Positions 22,415 through 25,127 of a stretch of DNA of 25,127 bases are shown piece after piece; position 1 is the stretch's first letter; each line of letters starts with the position of its first letter. The stretch is from Deltaproteobacteria bacterium UBA5329. GTDB taxonomy: Bacteria; Desulfobacterota; Syntrophorhabdia; Syntrophorhabdales; Syntrophorhabdaceae. The notes below the pieces were generated by a model that made no database searches, was not told the origin of the DNA, and saw only the letters and a program-made list of their open reading frames with translations. A program made the translations under genes and the position numbers. Location of the stretch: NCBI GenBank assembly GCA_002408185.1, contig DHQV01000085.1, forward strand, positions 29,642 to 54,768. The letters are read 5' to 3'.

Positions 22415-24134
22415 TCCCGAAAGTCACCTGCATCACTTCCTCGAGGCTCGTGATGCCTTTCTCGACCTTCCTGAGGCCTGATTCGTAGAGTGTCTTCATA
22501 CCCAGTTCCCGCGCCCGCTGGCGCAAATCGCGGTATGAGACATTTTGTGTGACGAGCGACTTGAGTTCTTCCGAGGTGGTCATTACCTCCGCGACAAGGG
22601 TCCTGCCGCGGTATCCCGTATTGTTGCATGCAGGGCACCCCCTGGGGCGGTAAATGACATCGGCATTGAACGTCGCCATGCCGAGGTCTTTCTTCTGAGG
22701 GGCATAGGCTTCCTTGCATTCCGGGCATAATTTCCTTACGAGTCTTTGGCCGACGACGGCAAGGAGGGTCGGCGCCAGGAGATACGACTCGACACCGATG
22801 TCGAAAAGCCGTGTGACAGCGGACGGTGCATCGTTAGTATGAAGCGTGGACAGTACTAAATGCCCGGTGAGCGCCGATCTCACACAGATCTCCGCCGTTT
22901 CGAGGTCTCTGACCTCGCCGACCAGCATGATGTCGGGATCCTGCCGGAGAAAGCTCCGCAAAGATGAAGCAAATGTGAGACCGATCTCCGGTTTTACCTG
23001 CACCTGGTTAATTCCCACAAGCCTGTACTCAACGGGATCTTCGACAGTAACGATATTCTTCTCTGTCGATTTTATTTCCTGCAGGATCGCATAGAGCGTC
23101 GTGGACTTCCCGCTTCCTGTCGGCCCTGTCAGGAAGACGAGGCCATAGGGGCTGTAAATGGCTTTTTTCAGCTTCTCGAGATCGTCGTCTTCAAAGCCCA
23201 TTTGGGCAAGGTCAAATACTACCCCCGTCCGGTCGAGGATCCGCAGCACGACCTTTTCCCCGTATATGGTGGGTATGACCGATATCCTGAGATCTACCGT
23301 ACGGTCGTGGATCTTTACCATGAACGTCCCGTCCTGGGGAAGGCGCTTTTCGGCTATGTCGAGGCGCGACAGGATCTTGATCCTCGATACAATAGGCAGG
23401 TGCATATGCTTCGGCGGAGGCGTCATTTCGTAAAGCTTTCCGTCAACGCGGTACCTTAGCGAAATGTGGTCTTCAAAAGGCTCCAGATGAATGTCCGACG
23501 CACGCTTGTCAATTGCCTGCCAGAGCATAAGGTCAACCAGTTTCACGACGGGCGCCGCCTTTGCACGCGCGAGGATGCCTTCAATGCCTGTCGATTCGTC
23601 CGCCGCCAGCGGGGGTTGCAGTTCGATGCTGTTTATTGCGTGTCCCTGATGATGGTATTTACGGGAGACGGCGCTCGTATCGTAAAATCCCTCGATAGCC
23701 CGCAGGATGTCCGACCGGGTAGCGGCAACCGGCTTGACTTGGCAACCGGTTATCTTTTTCAATTCGTCGATGAGCATGACATCGAGAGGGTTGAACATTA
23801 TGCAGGTGAAGATACCGTCCTTCCGGGAGAGCGGAAAGATAAAATTCCTCAAGGCGAATTGTTTGGGTATGAGCTTTTTCAGCTCCTGGTCCCCGGCAGG
23901 CTGCAGGGGGTCATTCAGTGACGACAGGAGCGGAATGTCAAACTCCTCAGACAGGGAGAAGGCGACATCATCTTCTGCTATCAATCCTTTCGTGACGAGG
24001 ACCTCACTGAGATACCCGCCGCTTGCCTGCTGTATCTCGAGGGCTTTGTTAAGCTGTTCCTGCGAGATCAGCCTCTGGTCGAGAAGAAATGCAGCAAGCC
24101 TGTCATCCGGTGAATCGTTGGCGATCTTTGTCAT
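22410..24134 (-). CDS. Type IV pilus assembly / type II secretion ATPase (PilB/GspE)
   Basis: A hexameric cytoplasmic ATPase that powers pilus extension or pseudopilus assembly. The 574-aa protein has an N-terminal GspE domain (about 10-155), the catalytic core with Walker A GPTGSGKSTT (337-346), the Asp box around VEDPVEY, Walker B DPDIMLVGE (399-407), the His box STLHTND, and the zinc-binding tetra-Cys C470/C473/C500/C503 (CPEC...CPAC). The tetra-Cys and N-terminal domain favour extension/secretion ATPases over retraction PilT. No pilC, pilin or gsp genes are adjacent, so PilB and GspE cannot be separated here. The ATG at 24134 has an in-frame TAA 12 nt upstream and no SD; the preceding mRNA-sense bases are ACCTCC. 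Leaderless initiation is possible. Confidence 0.93.
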   Translation of the reverse strand: MTKIANDSPDDRLAAFLLDQRLISQEQLNKALEIQQASGGYLSEVLVTKGLIAEDDVAFSLSEEFDIPLLSSLNDPLQPAGDQELKKLIPKQFALRNFIFPLSRKDGIFTCIMFNPLDVMLIDELKKITGCQVKPVAATRSDILRAIEGFYDTSAVSRKYHHQGHAINSIELQPPLAADESTGIEGILARAKAAPVVKLVDLMLWQAIDKRASDIHLEPFEDHISLRYRVDGKLYEMTPPPKHMHLPIVSRIKILSRLDIAEKRLPQDGTFMVKIHDRTVDLRISVIPTIYGEKVVLRILDRTGVVFDLAQMGFEDDDLEKLKKAIYSPYGLVFLTGPTGSGKSTTLYAILQEIKSTEKNIVTVEDPVEYRLVGINQVQVKPEIGLTFASSLRSFLRQDPDIMLVGEVRDLETAEICVRSALTGHLVLSTLHTNDAPSAVTRLFDIGVESYLLAPTLLAVVGQRLVRKLCPECKEAYAPQKKDLGMATFNADVIYRPRGCPACNNTGYRGRTLVAEVMTTSEELKSLVTQNVSYRDLRQRARELGMKTLYESGLRKVEKGITSLEEVMQVTFGI

Positions 24135-24142
24135 GGAGGTAT

Positions 24143-24148
24143 TTTATA
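24143..24148 (-). promoter_or_regulatory. Possible -10 element for a leaderless pilB transcript
   Basis: Minus strand TATAAA ends 8 nt before the pilB ATG, so transcription would start at or beside the start codon. TTGCCT-type hexamers in the adjoining heptamer array sit at about 16 bp and could serve as a weak -35. Confidence 0.3.
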
Positions 24149-24229
24149 ACAGGCAACAGACAACAGGCAATAGGCAGTGGGAAATAATTCCCTGTTTCCC
24201 CTCGCCCATCTCCCGTCGCCCATCGCCGG
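24148..24229. repeat. Paired heptamer arrays upstream of pilB
   Basis: Plus strand: AACAGGC, AACAGAC, AACAGGC, AATAGGC (24148-24175), then a GGGAA/TTCCC hairpin (about 24179-24192), then TCGCCCA, TCTCCCG, TCGCCCA, TCGCCGG (24202-24229). Period 7 is exact in both arrays, with base changes within units. They fill nearly all the space between the divergent pilB and Ntn-hydrolase genes. They resemble the heptanucleotide STRR repeats described in cyanobacteria; any relationship is inference. Confidence 0.6.
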
Positions 24230-24253
24230 TATTTATGCTATACTTCCGGAATC

Positions 24254-25127
24254 ATGCCACGTACCATCGCGGGGTTTATCTGTTGTGCAATACTTTTTTC
24301 TCTGATGACGGGATGCGGGATCGCATGCACTATCTGGGCCTCCGCCGGCGATAGCGTTGCGGAGAAGGGGACCATCGTCGGAAAGAACAGAGATAATTCA
24401 CCATCCCTGCATACGAGACTCGCGCTTGTTTTCCCGGTGAAGGGCTTCCGTTTTCTCGGCATCCTCGATATCGAGGCCGACGGTTATGTCGTGGCGGCCG
24501 TGAATGAAAAAGGCCTTGTTGTCGTTAACGCTTCTGCCAACAGCGTACGGCGCAGCGAGCGGCATGTTGCGGTCGAGGATGTGACACGGAGGATCCTCGA
24601 GAATTTCGATTCCGTGGATTCATTGGATAAGCAGAGGGATTTTTTGCGGAAGACCCATCCGGCAATATACATCGTTGCCGACCAGGAGAAGATAATGTCC
24701 GTCGAAGTGGCCCCGCGGGGGAATGTGGCGATCACCGTGAAGGACAACGGATCATTCGCCTTCACCAATCACTATACATCCGAGGGTCTCGCTGATGCCA
24801 ATGAAAAGATCAGCCATGAAAGCCTGGCCCGCTTCAAAAGAATTAACCAGCTGCTGGGCGGGTTGCCCGGGGCTCACACTCTCGACGATTTTATCTCCCT
24901 GAGCCGGGACCGTAATTCGGGAGGGCCGGGAGCAATGATGAGGGTCTCCAGGAAGGGTTCGAAGATCCGCACCCTGGCCACATGGATAATAAGATTGGAA
25001 CCCGGGTCGGCGCCGACAGTATACGTACAGATATTTAACGAGGGAAGGAAGCCCGAGACATTCGCGGCACGACTGGACGAGAGATTTTGGAACCCTGAAA
25101 AGAGACAACAAACAGTGAGGAGCAAGG
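24254..25127 (+). CDS. Secreted Ntn-hydrolase-like acylase/acyltransferase (partial, C-terminus off the right edge)
   Basis: Open from ATG 24254 to the window end (291 codons). Residues 4-20 form a hydrophobic signal sequence. It is followed by MTGC (18-21, lipobox-like) and GIACTIWASAG (22-32), then TIVGKNRDN (40-48). A Cys closely followed by an (R/K)NxD motif is the pattern of Cys-type Ntn hydrolases related to choloylglycine hydrolase and acyl-CoA:6-APA acyltransferase (peptidase C45-like). Cys25 would be the nucleophile once exposed by processing after GIA. Later segments such as GLVVVNASANS and TNHYTSEGL fit the family's beta-sandwich, where NHY is often seen. The RBS is weak (GGA close to the ATG). 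Substrate unknown; assignment by pattern only. Confidence 0.6.
   Translation, partial: MPRTIAGFICCAILFSLMTGCGIACTIWASAGDSVAEKGTIVGKNRDNSPSLHTRLALVFPVKGFRFLGILDIEADGYVVAAVNEKGLVVVNASANSVRRSERHVAVEDVTRRILENFDSVDSLDKQRDFLRKTHPAIYIVADQEKIMSVEVAPRGNVAITVKDNGSFAFTNHYTSEGLADANEKISHESLARFKRINQLLGGLPGAHTLDDFISLSRDRNSGGPGAMMRVSRKGSKIRTLATWIIRLEPGSAPTVYVQIFNEGRKPETFAARLDERFWNPEKRQQTVRSK

Noticed and set aside
1..25127. CRISPR arrays, tRNA or rRNA genes, prophage or insertion sequence genes
   Set aside because: None seen; the only repeats are the short heptamer-based ones around pilB.

Overview
The window looks like chromosomal core from a Gram-negative, meso-diaminopimelate (mDAP) bacterium, most likely of the deltaproteobacterial/Desulfobacterota type. 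This placement is inference. It rests on the mDAP-type MurE motif (DNPR), an FtsA with an amphipathic tail, a PASTA domain in the ftsI slot, a type IV pilus/type II secretion ATPase, a GatB (indirect tRNA amidation), and heptanucleotide repeats between genes. I see no phage, transposase, CRISPR array, tRNA or rRNA.

Layout. Positions 1-1358 (minus) carry most of gatB, running off the left edge. A divergent pair follows on plus: an SPFH/HflC-like membrane protein (1526-2377) overlapping a monofunctional peptidoglycan glycosyltransferase, mtgA (2361-3230). Then on minus come ssb (3285-3725) and a B12-domain-like radical SAM protein (3820-5427). A 304-bp gap (5428-5731) has no convincing gene but has RNA-like secondary structure. 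From 21534 down to 5732 runs one long minus-strand division and cell wall (dcw) operon: mraZ, rsmH, ftsL, a TM-PASTA protein, murE, murF, mraY, murD, a polytopic membrane protein, murG, murC, murB, ddl, ftsQ, ftsA, ftsZ. It starts at a good sigma70-like promoter followed by three GTG boxes spaced exactly 10 bp, as expected for MraZ autoregulation. Divergently on plus is greA (21773-22243), then pilB/gspE on minus (22410-24134), then a secreted Ntn-hydrolase-like protein on plus running off the right edge.

How the genes work together. The Mur ligases, Ddl, MraY and MurG form a complete route from UDP-MurNAc to lipid II, apart from MurA. FtsZ/FtsA/FtsQ/FtsL give the cytoskeletal and scaffold side of the divisome.

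The most interesting feature is what is missing. The two septal synthase genes normally embedded in this cluster, ftsI (class B transpeptidase, between ftsL and murE) and ftsW (SEDS glycosyltransferase, between murD and murG), are both absent. Each slot holds a different membrane protein: a 283-aa TM protein that keeps a C-terminal PASTA domain but has no transpeptidase domain, and a 262-aa protein of about 10 TM segments without SEDS motifs. Both are joined to their neighbours by 4-nt stop/start overlaps on both sides, so they are settled operon members. The operon's FtsZ is also unusual: the T7-loop Asn is Val, and a second copy of the C-terminal partner-binding peptide lies in the linker. 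Whether ftsW/ftsI exist elsewhere in the genome cannot be seen here and decides how radical this divisome is.
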